From Streptomyces davaonensis JCM 4913 (GTDB lineage Bacteria > Actinomycetota > Actinomycetes > Streptomycetales > Streptomycetaceae), in contig NC_020545.1 in the NCBI RefSeq assembly GCF_000349325.1, positions 1-64,000 of the forward strand: a stretch of DNA of 64,000 nt, given 5' to 3'. The notes beneath the pieces were generated by a model. It searched no databases, was not told the origin of the DNA, and was given only the letters and a program-made list of their open reading frames with translations. Below, in pieces: positions 1 through 9,379 of the stretch (its first letter is position 1; every line of letters begins with the position of its first letter). The position numbers and the translations under genes were made by a program.

Positions 1-66
1 CCTGGGGCGGGTCCGCTGCGCTCCCCCGCCTGACGGTCCTTCCGGCTGCGCCTCCAGAACCATTGA

Positions 67-84
67 GGCCCGCTGACGCGGGCC
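67..84. terminator. hairpin at left edge
   Basis: GGCCCGC and GCGGGCC (7 bp, perfect) flank a TGAC loop. It probably terminates a gene lying left of the window. There is no T-run, which is normal for high-GC actinobacteria. Confidence 0.4.
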
Positions 85-100
85 GGGCTGGCTATGAGGG

Positions 101-1285
101 GTGGGGGTCGCTCGTTCGTGTGGGTTCCAGTGTATCGCGTGCATCAGGTTGATGCAGCATGTACCGTTGGCGGAAACAAGAGACACCCCCCAACCACCCG
201 GGCGGGGCGCCGGAAGCGAGGACTCTTTGAATCCGTCGAACTTCGAAAAGGAAATCCATCATGAGGTTACTTCGGGATCAGACCCGGATCTGATCCGCTA
301 TCGCATCGTGGCGCAGCGCACCGATCCCGAGCACCCGGGCGCGTCGGTGGTGACGAACTACGCCTATGCGCGGTCGGTCGAGGGGGCCGTCACCAAGGCC
401 CGCAAGGCGCTGGAGAGGCCGGACGGCCTGTACGGCGACCAGGGCATGTACCGCGTGGTGGAGGTGGTCGAGGAGAGCCCGTCCAGCGAGCTCCGGCAGC
501 AGGAGGAGGCGCGCCGGCGGTACCTCACCACCATCCTGGAGAACGCCATCGCCACCGTGCGAGGCCGTGAGCCGGACAACCCGGATGTGGACCTGGTCAG
601 CCGCCTGAACGACTTCTTCACCCGCGCCGTCACCTTCCCTGACCCGCACACCAGCGGCGTGCACCCCCGGCCCCACCAGGCCACCTTCGGCTGGACCAGC
701 GAAAAGCCCTACATCCAGCACGCCAGCGACCCCGGCCGCGCCCTGGCCCTGTTCCTCCTGGCCTACCTGGACCACCACGGCCTGGCCCTGACGGAAGCAT
801 CCGCCCCGGCCCACCTGGAGCGGGAAGGCCGGCATGCCGCCGACCATGACGGCGCAGAGGAGGGGAGCGAGGCGTCCCTGGAGCTGATCGAACGGACCCT
901 GGCCGTGTGCGAGCAGCACTACATGGCCGTGACCGGCGCCGACTCCACGCAGTGGGACAAGGAGCTGTCCCGCGAGCTGGTGGGTGTGGCGCTGCGGACC
1001 GTGCGTCTGGCGGACCGGAAGGCGTACCCGCAGGCGCTGGAGGAGTATCTGGTTGAGAACCGGGCGCGGCTGGAGAAGCTGTGGCGCGTCTACGGGCCCG
1101 CTGGGGTCTTCCCGCAGGGCGTCTACCACCTGGTTGAGTTGCCCGAGTCGTTCGTGTTGTGCGAGCGGATCGACAACGCTCCGAGGTGGCTCAAGGGGGT
1201 CTGGGGCAGGGAATGCGAATCGGACACCCCGCTCGAAAGGTTTGAGGAAGCCTGGCGGTATGGCACGAGTGAGGGGGATGGATGA
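101..1285 (+). CDS. hypothetical protein upstream of helicase
   Basis: I do not recognise this protein. The open frame is 394 aa. From about residue 62 on it has normal streptomycete codon use and an acidic soluble composition, without membrane segments or clear motifs. The start is uncertain. The frame opens at GTG 101 in unconvincing sequence, the next in-frame ATG is 152, and a GTG at 308 is also possible. A well-placed AAGGA precedes an ATG at 261, but that ATG is in another frame and stops after 10 codons. The stop overlaps the helicase start by 4 bp (ATGA), so the two genes are probably translationally coupled and may work together. Confidence 0.6.
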   Translation: MGVARSCGFQCIACIRLMQHVPLAETRDTPQPPGRGAGSEDSLNPSNFEKEIHHEVTSGSDPDLIRYRIVAQRTDPEHPGASVVTNYAYARSVEGAVTKARKALERPDGLYGDQGMYRVVEVVEESPSSELRQQEEARRRYLTTILENAIATVRGREPDNPDVDLVSRLNDFFTRAVTFPDPHTSGVHPRPHQATFGWTSEKPYIQHASDPGRALALFLLAYLDHHGLALTEASAPAHLEREGRHAADHDGAEEGSEASLELIERTLAVCEQHYMAVTGADSTQWDKELSRELVGVALRTVRLADRKAYPQALEEYLVENRARLEKLWRVYGPAGVFPQGVYHLVELPESFVLCERIDNAPRWLKGVWGRECESDTPLERFEEAWRYGTSEGDG

Positions 1286-4200
1286 TGAGCAGGATTCCGC
1301 TCAAGAAACATCAGGTCGACCAGAAGTCGGCTTTTCGTAGGTGGGTCGGATTCCCTGCAAGGTCATCTGTGCCCCCACAGGGTGCCCGTGGCACGATCGT
1401 GTCAGCGACCGGGTCCGGGAAAACGATCATGGCTGCCGCGAGCGCGCTGGAGTGCTTCTCCGAGGGCCGGATCCTCGTGACCGTGCCGACCCTGGATCTG
1501 CTCGTGCAGACTGCCCAGGCGTGGCGGGCGGTGGGTCACCGCTCCCCCATGGTCGCGGTGTGCTCGCTGGAGAACGACCCAGTGCTGAACGAGCTGGGGG
1601 TGCGCACCACCACCAACCCGATCCAGCTCGCCCTGTGGGCCGCCCACGGGCCGGTCATCGTGTTCGCCACGTACGCCTCTCTCGTGGACCGCGAGGACTT
1701 CGACGACCCGATGGGCCAGGGGAAGGTTCGCGGGCCGCTGGAGGCCGCTCTGGCGGGCGGAGAGCGCCTGTACGGCCAGCGCATGGACGGCTTTTCGCTC
1801 GCCATCGTGGACGAAGCCCACGGAACCGCAGGTGATCTTGGCAGGCCGTGGGCGGCGATCCACGACAACGCCCGCATCCCCGCCGACTTCCGGCTCTACC
1901 TCACCGCGACCCCACGCATCCTCGCCGCGCCCCGGCCTCTACGCGGGAAGGACGGCCAGGAGCTGGAGATCGCGAGCATGGCCGACGACCCGGACGGCAC
2001 ATACGGGTCGTGGCTGGCCAAACTCGGACTCTCGGAGGCGATCGAGCGCGAAATCCTCGCGGGGTTCGAGATCGACGTCCTGGAGATCCGCGATCCCTCG
2101 CCCGTCCTCGGGGAGTCGGAGGAGGCGCAGCGAGGCCGGCGCCTGGCCCTGCTGCAGACCGCCCTGCTGGAGCACGCGGCGGCCTACAACCTGCGCACGA
2201 CCATGACTTTCCATCAGAAGGTGGAGGAGGCGCAGGCGTTCGCGGAGGCGTTGCCGAAGACCGCTGCCGAGTTGTATGTCACCGACACCGATGACGAGAC
2301 GATGGTGAAGGCGGAGAAGGAGCTGCCCGCGTCGTCGATCGACGCGGAGTTCTACGGGCTGGAGGCCGGCCGCCACGTCCCGCCGGACCGGGTCTGGTCG
2401 GCGTGGCTGTGCGGCGACCACCTCGTCAGCGAGCGCCGTGAGGTCCTGCGGCAGTTCGCCAACGGCATCGACGCCGACAACCGGCGCGTACACAGGGCGT
2501 TCCTCGCCTCAGTTCGAGTCCTCGGGGAAGGCGTCGACATCACCGGCGAGCGCGGGGTGGAGGCGATCTGCTTCGCCGACACCCGCGGCTCCCAGGTGGA
2601 GATCGTGCAGAACATCGGCCGCGCACTGAGGCTGAACCGCGACGGCTCCACCAAGGTGGCCAGGATCATCGTGCCTGTCTTCCTGGAGCCGGGCGAGGAC
2701 CCCACCGACATGGTGGCCAGCGCGAGCTTCAAGCCGCTCGTGGCCGTACTCCAGGGCCTGCGCAGCCACGATGAGCGCCTGGTCGAGCAGCTCGCCTCCC
2801 GCGCCCTCACGCGTGGCAAGCACGCCCGCAAGGTCCACGTCCAGCGCGATGAGGACGGCCGGATCGTCGGCGCCGACGGCACGGGCGATGGCGAGGACCA
2901 GGATCACGACGACACCCAGGACGCCGCCGAATCAGCCCTGCTCCACTTCAGCACCCCCCGGGACGCGGCGACCATCGCGGCCTTCCTGCGTACGAGGGTG
3001 TACCGACCGGACTCGCTGGTGTGGCTGGAGGGCTACCAAGCCCTGCTCCGCTGGCGGGCGGAGAACGAGATCACCAGCCTGTACGCGGTCCCGTACGACA
3101 CGGAGACCGAGGTCGGCGTCACGAAGGACTTCCCCCTCGGGCGGTGGGTGCACCAGCAGCGGAAGGCACTGCGGGCCGGAGAGCTGGAAGAGCGACGCAA
3201 GGAGCTCCTGGACGCGCCCGAGGCCGGGATGGTGTGGGAACCGGGCCAAGAGGCGTGGGAGAGCAAGCTCGCCGCGCTGCGCTCCTACCGGCAGGCCACC
3301 GGGCACCTCGCCCCACGCCAGGACGCGGTCTGGGGCGAGGGCGACTCGATGGTGCCGGTCGGGCAGCATGTGGCCAATCTCCGGCGCAAGGGCGGCCTCG
3401 GGAAGGACTCTGACCAGGCCGCGGAGCGCGCGCAGCAGCTGACGGCCATCGACCCGGACTGGGACTGCCCGTGGCCGCTGGACTGGCAGCGGCACTACCG
3501 GGTGCTCGCCGACCTGGTCGACGCCGACGGCGTCCTGCCCGAGATCCAGCCCGGCGTGCTGATGGACGGTGATGACATCGGGCGGTGGCTGGAGCGGCAG
3601 AAGAATCCGGGCACCTGGGCGCAGTTGTCCGCGGAGCAGCAGGAGCGGCTGTCCACGTTGGGCATACAGCCCTCTGAGACGCCTGCTCAGGCCCCGGCGG
3701 CCACGCGCGCGGCGAAGGGCCCGGGCAAGGCGGAACAGGCGTTCCAGCGCGGCCTGGCGGCCCTTACGCAGTGGGTCGAGCGGGAGGGCGCCAACCGGGC
3801 GGTGCCGCGCGGGCACGGCGAACAAATCACGGTCGACGGCGAGACGGAGCCGACGCTCGTGAAGCTGGGGGTATGGACTTCGAACACCCGCGCGAGGTGG
3901 GACAAGCTCACTGCCGAGCAGCAGGCCGCCCTCGCCGCGCTGGGCGTTCCCTGGGCCAAGGCCTCAGCGCTGCCGGCCCCGTCCAGCGGACCGGCTCCGA
4001 CGAGCGGCGGCCCGGCACAGCCCATGCCACCGGATGTGCCGAAGCAGGGGCAGCATGTCCCCCACGCCGACACGCTGACGGACAAAGAGCGCGAAGCCGA
4101 GGCGGCCCGCGGCCGGGCGCGCATGCAGCGCCTCGCCGAACTGATGCGCAAGCACACCAAGGCCGAACTGCTGCGCATGGCCTACGCGGGCGGCCTGGTG

Positions 4201-4449
4201 AACCACAACTCCCCCGAGAAGTGGCGCAAGGAAGAGATCGCCTCCACCGTCGTGGACATCGAGCTCCGGGCCGCCGCCCGGGCCAGCGCTGACCAGCCTC
4301 CCGGCCCGTTGGCGTCGACCGCCCCGCCGAAGCGGCCGCCGGTACGGCACCACCATGACGAGTGCGACACGGTGCTGTACGAGGGCGGCGCCTGCACCTG
4401 CGACCTCATCGAGCAGTACGGGCCACCTTCCGAACGGGACGACTACTGA
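1282..4449 (+). CDS. DEAH-box superfamily 2 helicase with helicase-associated repeats
   Basis: A 1055-aa superfamily 2 helicase. Walker A (ATGSGKT) is at residues 42-48, the DEAH box at 177-180, motif III TATP at 208-211, and motif VI QNIGRALR at 443-450. The C-terminal half holds helicase-associated (HA) modules starting near W659 and F821, a DNA-binding repeat seen in large actinobacterial plasmid and chromosome-arm helicases. A His/Cys-rich tail (HHHDEC, then CTC) follows. The start overlaps the previous gene's stop (ATGATGA). A 16-bp perfect terminator lies 49 bp after the stop. Helicase-like genes near the ends of Streptomyces linear replicons (the ttrA type) have been linked to transfer; whether this one is related is inference. 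Confidence 0.85.
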   Translation: MMSRIPLKKHQVDQKSAFRRWVGFPARSSVPPQGARGTIVSATGSGKTIMAAASALECFSEGRILVTVPTLDLLVQTAQAWRAVGHRSPMVAVCSLENDPVLNELGVRTTTNPIQLALWAAHGPVIVFATYASLVDREDFDDPMGQGKVRGPLEAALAGGERLYGQRMDGFSLAIVDEAHGTAGDLGRPWAAIHDNARIPADFRLYLTATPRILAAPRPLRGKDGQELEIASMADDPDGTYGSWLAKLGLSEAIEREILAGFEIDVLEIRDPSPVLGESEEAQRGRRLALLQTALLEHAAAYNLRTTMTFHQKVEEAQAFAEALPKTAAELYVTDTDDETMVKAEKELPASSIDAEFYGLEAGRHVPPDRVWSAWLCGDHLVSERREVLRQFANGIDADNRRVHRAFLASVRVLGEGVDITGERGVEAICFADTRGSQVEIVQNIGRALRLNRDGSTKVARIIVPVFLEPGEDPTDMVASASFKPLVAVLQGLRSHDERLVEQLASRALTRGKHARKVHVQRDEDGRIVGADGTGDGEDQDHDDTQDAAESALLHFSTPRDAATIAAFLRTRVYRPDSLVWLEGYQALLRWRAENEITSLYAVPYDTETEVGVTKDFPLGRWVHQQRKALRAGELEERRKELLDAPEAGMVWEPGQEAWESKLAALRSYRQATGHLAPRQDAVWGEGDSMVPVGQHVANLRRKGGLGKDSDQAAERAQQLTAIDPDWDCPWPLDWQRHYRVLADLVDADGVLPEIQPGVLMDGDDIGRWLERQKNPGTWAQLSAEQQERLSTLGIQPSETPAQAPAATRAAKGPGKAEQAFQRGLAALTQWVEREGANRAVPRGHGEQITVDGETEPTLVKLGVWTSNTRARWDKLTAEQQAALAALGVPWAKASALPAPSSGPAPTSGGPAQPMPPDVPKQGQHVPHADTLTDKEREAEAARGRARMQRLAELMRKHTKAELLRMAYAGGLVNHNSPEKWRKEEIASTVVDIELRAAARASADQPPGPLASTAPPKRPPVRHHHDECDTVLYEGGACTCDLIEQYGPPSERDDY

Positions 4450-4498
4450 GTGACCGAGGCCGGCGCCGGTCGTTGAACGGGCCGGACACACCAGTGCG

Positions 4499-4537
4499 CA
4501 GAGAGACCCCGGGCCGCAGATGCCCGGGGTCTCTCTG
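4499..4537 (+). terminator. terminator after helicase gene
   Basis: A perfect 16-bp stem (left arm 4499-4514, right arm 4522-4537) around a 7-nt loop CGCAGAT, starting 49 bp after the helicase stop. It lies between convergent genes, so it may serve both strands. Confidence 0.8.
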
Positions 4538-4679
4538 TCTCGCCACGACGGGCGAGCCGCTTTCTCGCGGTGCGGGTCAGCGCCGTTCGATGCCCTGTCC
4601 TGGGGTGACCGCCCTGTTGCGGGCGGGCTTGCCTTCGTTCCTCTTCTCCGTGCCCACAAGAGCTGGGTTGGCGAGGGAG

Positions 4680-5210
4680 TCAGTGAGGCTGGGCGGAGGA
4701 GGAGGGGGCGGGGGCGGGTTCCCCTGGTTCTGTGTGTCTGTCATGGCCGCCAGTGTGCAGCACGAGACTGACAGTCGAGAGGAAGATCCCGGCGGCGACA
4801 GCAGCCAGTGCGACCGTCCAGCGTTTCGTCTTCCGCTGGTGAAGGCGGGCGTTCTTCTCGAACATCCCCACCCGCGTCCCGGCCAGGGCCCCCAGCGTCG
4901 CGCCCTTCTCCGAGCGTGCGTAGGTGTCCAGGACGTCCCGCGGCTTGATGTCCTCGTACTCGGCGAGGTTGAAGACTGAGATGCCGAAGCCGACGGCCAC
5001 CGCGTACGCCGCGAAGGCCGCGGTGCCGGTGAACGACTCGAAGCTCCGAGAGGCCAGGAACTGGGCGCCTGTGGCCGCGAAGCCCACCAGGAAGACCGCC
5101 TTCGTGTCCACCTTCGCGCCCGACTCCGACTGTCGTGCCAGACGCGCCGCGAGTTCGCTGTTGATCAGCTCCAGGGTCTCTTTCTGGTCCTTGAGCTCCT
5201 GCGGCGTCAT
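4680..5210 (-). CDS. small membrane protein with N-terminal coiled coil
   Basis: A 176-aa protein. An N-terminal charged helix (LKDQKETLELINSELAARL) is followed by hydrophobic segments near residues 40-57, 65-85 and 134-155, with a helical linker between, and a Pro/Ser tail. A helix, then DTKA, two TM segments, a helical linker and another TM resembles the SLATT/Pycsar-type small membrane effector families only in general shape; no nucleotide cyclase gene is adjacent, so I assign no function. Of two close ATGs (5216 and 5210) I prefer 5210, because AGGA lies 7 nt before it and would sit almost on the first. Confidence 0.6.
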   Translation of the reverse strand: MTPQELKDQKETLELINSELAARLARQSESGAKVDTKAVFLVGFAATGAQFLASRSFESFTGTAAFAAYAVAVGFGISVFNLAEYEDIKPRDVLDTYARSEKGATLGALAGTRVGMFEKNARLHQRKTKRWTVALAAVAAGIFLSTVSLVLHTGGHDRHTEPGEPAPAPSSSAQPH

Positions 5211-5352
5211 CGTCATGTCCTGAGCGTATGGGGCACGGTCCAGCGGCGTGGTCGCGGTGCGCGAAGCCGACGGCGGCCCGGGATCGTGCCGAAACGCGCA
5301 GCGGGCCCGGGCGAGGAAACCGGGGCCGCTGTCGAACGGGGCGAGCGTCTGG

Positions 5353-5850
5353 TCAGGCAGAGCTCACGACGATGCCGTTGACGCGTGCGACGAACTCGCC
5401 CGCGCGGACGCTGGCCGCCGCGGCCAGACGCTTCTGGAACTCCTGGAAGTCCTCAACCGGTTCACCGTCGACCTCGTACGCCCACTCTTCGACAGGGGCG
5501 TCAATGAGAGCGGCCTGGAGGTTCGTGAGCAGCTTCGCTCCGATGGGAGTGGGGCTCGCGGACGGGTCGACCGGGTACTCAACTGACCATCTGGTGTGTG
5601 CCATGGCGTGGACACTAACTGGTGCGCTGGCCGACGGCTCAGACTGCCTGCCGGTGGTGCAACGCGGGGCGACGGCTCGGATCTCCGCCAGGACGACACC
5701 CGTCACGGGGTCGCGGTGCACGGGGACGTACAGGCCCCAGTCGGCTCCACCGGCGGTGAGCCCGTGCCCGGCCCACGAGCTCGTGGTGGTCGACAACTCA
5801 CGGCCGCCGAGCGGGCCGCCCACGAGTCGGACAATCGCCGCTCCCTCCAT
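5353..5850 (-). CDS. hypothetical protein, possibly two-part
   Basis: The open frame is 165 aa. Residues 1-55 contain an IVRLVGGPLGGRE and a VPVHRDPVTGVVLAEIRAVA segment, a pattern common in short phage- and plasmid-type actinobacterial proteins. After an Ala/Ser-rich linker, a second soluble segment starts at MAHTRWSVEY. The ATG at 5604 would give only this 83-aa second part. Whether this is one protein or two fused small ones is not clear from sequence. No SD decides the start. Confidence 0.4.
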   Translation of the reverse strand: MEGAAIVRLVGGPLGGRELSTTTSSWAGHGLTAGGADWGLYVPVHRDPVTGVVLAEIRAVAPRCTTGRQSEPSASAPVSVHAMAHTRWSVEYPVDPSASPTPIGAKLLTNLQAALIDAPVEEWAYEVDGEPVEDFQEFQKRLAAAASVRAGEFVARVNGIVVSSA

Positions 5851-6325
5851 CCGGCGGAGCTCTCCCGCCTCACCCCTTAGCAGGGCTCTGCCGCGAGAGG
5901 ACAGCACCCAGATCACGGGCGAGCCTTCCGGCGTCGCGCGCGCGGCCCCGCCGTCGCGCGCGAGGAACACCGGCGGCGCCCGATCCCCTCGCCCGACACC
6001 GGGGCCTGTCCCACCCACCCACTCTTCTTTTCTTCCTGCTGTGGGCGTGGACTTGGGGGCGTAGAGGGGATATCCGCCTACCGACCACGGCAGGGTCAGC
6101 GCGGTGACCTGCGGATTCACGGGCGGGCGCAGCGGAGGGCGCGGGCGGTTGTCGGACGGGTTGTCAGCGGGGATATGGGCCTGGTCCACGGCGGTGTTGT
6201 CGCTTCGTGACCGCGGTCTGGCTTTCGTGGTCGGGGTTCTGGTCGGGGCCGGCTGCTGCTGTGACTGGTACGCGCGGTGCCGGACAGACCGGTGCCGCAC
6301 TGGAGGGGAAGCGAGCGGATCCGTG
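5851..6325. other. intergenic region, nothing clear
   Basis: Between two divergent genes. Open frames here have codon use of antisense or random GC-rich DNA. GGAGGGGAA at 6302-6310 is a possible ribosome binding site for the next gene. I saw no convincing promoter or repeat. Confidence 0.4.
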
Positions 6326-7222
6326 ATGATCGGCGTGGACGCGGGCAGCGGGGACCGGCTGGCGCTGGGTGTGCTGGCGCAGTACCGGATAGCCACCACC
6401 AAGCAGATGCACCGGGTGATCGCGCCCGAGGTGCGTATCGAGCAGACCCGGCGGCGGCTGGCCCGGCTGCGCGTGGAGGGGCTGGTCGACCGCATCACCC
6501 TGCCGCAGGCCGGACGGACCCGGGTGTGGTTCCCGACCTCGTACGGCGTGCAGCTCGCTTCCGAGTGGCCCGAGATGCGCGGGCGCCGGCCTTCCAGGAC
6601 CGTGTCCGATCCGACCGCCGTGCGGCTGAAGGCCGGCCACACGCTGACCGTGACCGAGACCGCGCTCGTCTTCCTCGAGGACGCCCGCCGCCGCGGCGAT
6701 GTGTGCGAGCCGCTGGACTGGATCCCCGAGGTCCACCACCCCATCGGGAGCGGCGAGGCCGTCATCCCCGACGCCCTGCTGTACTACCGGCACGGTCCCG
6801 CCAACGGGGACAACGGGGCGATGCTGCGGGCGTTCGTGGAAGTCGACCGGGCCACCATGGGCCCCGAACGTCTCGCCGCCAAGCTGGCCGCGTATGAGCG
6901 CCTCCACCGCTACGTGCCAGTGGTCCCGGGGCGCCGACCGACCGTCCAGGAACTGGCGGTGGAGGAGTGGCGGCGGCGCTACCCGCTCTTCCCCCGTCTC
7001 CTGTTCGTCCTGGACGGCACCGGACCGGCCGGTGTCGAGAACCGGATCAGCGCCCTGCGCGCGGGGGCCGGGCTGCTGGCCCGCTTTCCCTACGACGTCC
7101 CCGTGCTCGCGGCGCCGCTGGCCGACCTGCTCCGGCACGGCCCCTCCGCACCCGTGTGGCGGCCCGTCCACGACCCCGGCCTGCGAGTTCGCTGGACGGA
7201 GTCCGAGCATCGGCAGACCTGA
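6326..7222 (+). CDS. replication-relaxation family protein (copy 1)
   Basis: A 298-aa protein of the replication-relaxation type found on actinobacterial plasmids and integrative elements. An N-terminal winged helix covers roughly residues 10-75 (LAQYRIATTKQMHRV, then RRRLARLRVEGLVDRI). A conserved core follows with ALVFLEDAR near 115, then PDALLYY and FVEVDRATMG around 150-175, which read like an endonuclease-type beta-strand region. An upstream GTG at 6323 is also possible. The family is thought to act in plasmid DNA processing or replication, but its mechanism is not settled. A second member lies at 18191-19246. Confidence 0.75.
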   Translation: MIGVDAGSGDRLALGVLAQYRIATTKQMHRVIAPEVRIEQTRRRLARLRVEGLVDRITLPQAGRTRVWFPTSYGVQLASEWPEMRGRRPSRTVSDPTAVRLKAGHTLTVTETALVFLEDARRRGDVCEPLDWIPEVHHPIGSGEAVIPDALLYYRHGPANGDNGAMLRAFVEVDRATMGPERLAAKLAAYERLHRYVPVVPGRRPTVQELAVEEWRRRYPLFPRLLFVLDGTGPAGVENRISALRAGAGLLARFPYDVPVLAAPLADLLRHGPSAPVWRPVHDPGLRVRWTESEHRQT

Positions 7223-7748
7223 CGTACGGCCGCCGCAGACGACGGCACGGGTCTGTACTTCGTCCGCAGACCCTGCGCAGCGAAGTAGTCGGCCACCGAA
7301 TCAGCGCGTATCCGCCCCTTGTCGACCTGGTCAGCCGCGCGTCCGAACGGCCAACAGCCGACCGGTCGAAGCAACTGGAAGGGCACTACGTGGGGCCCTA
7401 TGAGAAGCACCAAGAAGGACACCAAGAGGGGCCATGCGAGAGGCAACCAGCCGCGTCCCGGTCTCTGCGGGTGTCAGCAGGACGCTGACCAGCCGTGGTC
7501 GGGGCTGGACGCGGCGCAGCCGGAGGCGTGGTCGGGGTCATGGTCGGGCCACCACGCTGCCGACCACCGCGTCGTCTCCCGGGCTCCGCAGGACGCCCGG
7601 ACGGGTGACTTTTTCCCTCGCGTACACGGGCGCCGTTCTAGCTGCATGGGTCCAATTTGCCTAATTTCAAAAGGTATTGACACTCTTTGAGGTGCTCTGT
7701 CATGTTCTGTTCCTCCGCTTCCGAGGCGACCGAACGAGAGGTGATCTC
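7223..7748. other. intergenic region with AT-rich promoter stretch
   Basis: No convincing gene. Small open frames are Arg/Ser/Gly-rich and look random. The last 100 bp, with an AATTTGCCTAATTTC stretch, are unusually AT-rich for this window and hold the promoter candidate at 7677-7706. Confidence 0.5.
7677..7706 (+). promoter_or_regulatory. candidate promoter for the 7749 gene
   Basis: A consensus -35 TTGACA lies at 7677-7682. A weak -10, CATGTT at 7701-7706, follows after 18 bp. The start codon is 43 bp further. The AT-rich sequence upstream could act as an UP element. Confidence 0.45.
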
Positions 7749-8438
7749 ATGGCACGAGTACGACTGGCCGAGTACGACGCGACCCAGGCCACCAAGCGCC
7801 TGAAGGTGTCCGCGGCTGCCTTCCGGTGGGCGCGGCACATCGGGCTCATCCCGGCACCGGACGCGTCTTCCTGGCAGTGGTCGCGGGCCGCTGTGGAGGC
7901 GCTGGACGCCGACGCGATCCGGGCCGCTATGCCCTCCCCGCCGATCTCCGGCGGTGCGGCGGCGGACCGGATCGCCGACGCTCTCGGTACCCCGAACGTG
8001 ATCGGCGAGCGGGCGAACGTGACGTCGTTCGTCGTCCGGCGGTTCATCGGGCGGAAGCTGCTCACCGAGCTGAGCGCGAACCCCGACGGCTCGCTGGTCC
8101 ATCCCGGCCAGGTCGCGGAGGTCTGCCGGCGCGAGGACTTGGCGGAGCTGGTCGCCGCCGACACCCCGCTCGGACCGGAGCAGGCAGCCGAGCGGCTGGG
8201 GGTCCGCAGGGCCGACTTCGACTGGATGCTGCGCCTGAAGTGGATCAAGCCCGCCGAATCGATCGAGGTGCGCTTCGGCACCTCCCGGGCCGGGGCCGTC
8301 GACGTCGCGCTCTACACCACGGCGTCCGTCGACGCGCTCGCCGCGCGGACCGACATCGACTGGCAGCAGCTGCGCTCAGTCGAGAAAGGCCAGCGCTCCC
8401 CACTCGCAGCGCTGGCGAAGCAGGCCGCCGTGGCGTGA
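7749..8438 (+). CDS. putative DNA-binding protein
   Basis: A 229-aa protein not matched to a named family. It has two helix-turn-helix-like segments: residues 10-35 (TKRLKVSAAAFRWARHIGL) and around 142-170 (PEQAAERLGVRRADFDWM). The pattern of a helix, a V..A.F+WA turn and a second helix suggests a duplicated HTH or excisionase-type fold. The ATG at 7749 is chosen for its SD AGAGGTGA. It is likely transcribed from the TTGACA promoter 70 bp upstream and stops at the strong hairpin at 8486. Its role may be regulatory or replication-related. Confidence 0.7.
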   Translation: MARVRLAEYDATQATKRLKVSAAAFRWARHIGLIPAPDASSWQWSRAAVEALDADAIRAAMPSPPISGGAAADRIADALGTPNVIGERANVTSFVVRRFIGRKLLTELSANPDGSLVHPGQVAEVCRREDLAELVAADTPLGPEQAAERLGVRRADFDWMLRLKWIKPAESIEVRFGTSRAGAVDVALYTTASVDALAARTDIDWQQLRSVEKGQRSPLAALAKQAAVA

Positions 8439-8485
8439 CGCCGATACGGGCCCGTTCGTTGAACGAGTCCTGCGGAGCAAGGGAC

Positions 8486-8516
8486 AAGCCTCCGGGGCCG
8501 ATTGCCCCGGAGGCTT
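8486..8516 (+). terminator. terminator after 7749 gene
   Basis: A perfect 13-bp stem (8486-8498 / 8504-8516) with a CGATT loop, 48 bp after the stop codon. Confidence 0.8.
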
Positions 8517-8644
8517 CGTCGTCCCGGCCCCCTGGCGAGCCGTAAGCGTTCGTTGCTGAGATGCCCAACACCTTCACTCCGCTCCCCCGGCCGGAGCTGT
8601 AAGCGCTCGTTTCCCAGACCCGGGCGGAGCGGGACACTGGAGTC

Positions 8645-9277
8645 GTGTCACGAGGACTCGGGCGAGTGCAGCGGGCCGTGCTGGCGTACGTGCTCAGCGA
8701 GCCCGGCGGCCTCAGCGACATCGACGGCACCCCGCTGGCCGCCTCGGTAACCGGCCTCGCCCGCGTCGTCTACGGCGTCGAAGAGCCGAGCGACGCCCAG
8801 CGCGCTGCCGTACGGCGAGCGGTGCGCCGCCTGGAGGCTGGCGGCCACGTTGAGGTCCACCGCCTCCGTGTTGGCCGCACCTACACCCAGCAGCGCGCCC
8901 ATCCGCGCTTCTGGCCGCCGCGCTACGACCGGCGCTTGGCGGTGTGCACGGGCGAGGACGGCTGCCCGGGGTGCGCGGCGGGCGACCGGCCGTCGATGTA
9001 CTTCAACGCGGACGTCGTGGCGATGTTCATCGAGCACTACGGCAGCCTCGCCGAGGCCGACCGGCAGCTGTGGCGGGCGACTGCGCACGGCTGGCACCTG
9101 TACCCCGTCCCGCTGCCCCGGCCCGCGGACGACTACCGCACGTACGAAGTCGAGATCACCGAACTGTGCGTACGGCGGGCCCTGAGCGCCGAAGAGCACT
9201 CTCAGGCCGAACAGCGGGCACAGGAGTTCGTCCGGCCCTACGCCGACGCCATCCGCGCTGCGCTCCGGGGCCGCTGA
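8645..9277 (+). CDS. winged-helix-like hypothetical protein
   Basis: A 210-aa protein starting at GTG 8645, with GGAG 4 nt before it. The N-terminal 75 residues look like a winged helix: VQRAVLAYVLSEPGG, a TGLARVVYG turn helix, AVRRAVRRLEAGGHVEV as recognition helix, then a basic wing. A Cys-rich segment follows (CTGEDGCPGCA, about residues 101-111), and then a mostly helical C-terminus. No enzyme motif is visible. It is probably a DNA-binding protein. A perfect DnaA-box-like TTATCCACA sits 17 bp after the stop. Confidence 0.65.
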   Translation: MSRGLGRVQRAVLAYVLSEPGGLSDIDGTPLAASVTGLARVVYGVEEPSDAQRAAVRRAVRRLEAGGHVEVHRLRVGRTYTQQRAHPRFWPPRYDRRLAVCTGEDGCPGCAAGDRPSMYFNADVVAMFIEHYGSLAEADRQLWRATAHGWHLYPVPLPRPADDYRTYEVEITELCVRRALSAEEHSQAEQRAQEFVRPYADAIRAALRGR

Positions 9278-9293
9278 GCAGCACGGACGCGGG

Positions 9294-9302
9294 TTATCCA
9301 CA
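9294..9302 (+). promoter_or_regulatory. DnaA-box-like site
   Basis: TTATCCACA, a full match to the classical bacterial DnaA box, between two genes. A single site; no cluster is seen. Confidence 0.35.
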
Positions 9303-9379
9303 GGCTTCAACGCGATCGGCGGTTCCTCCGTACGCTGCTGCCCGAGTCGATCACAGCCGGTCACACGGGGGTGCGCGGG

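Noticed and set aside
1..100. Possible telomere or palindromic end
   Set aside because: Only one short terminator-type hairpin; Streptomyces telomeres have a series of packed palindromes.
7319..7690. 123-codon frame in the 7.3-7.7 kb gap
   Set aside because: Random composition, no ribosome site, and it runs into the promoter of the next gene.
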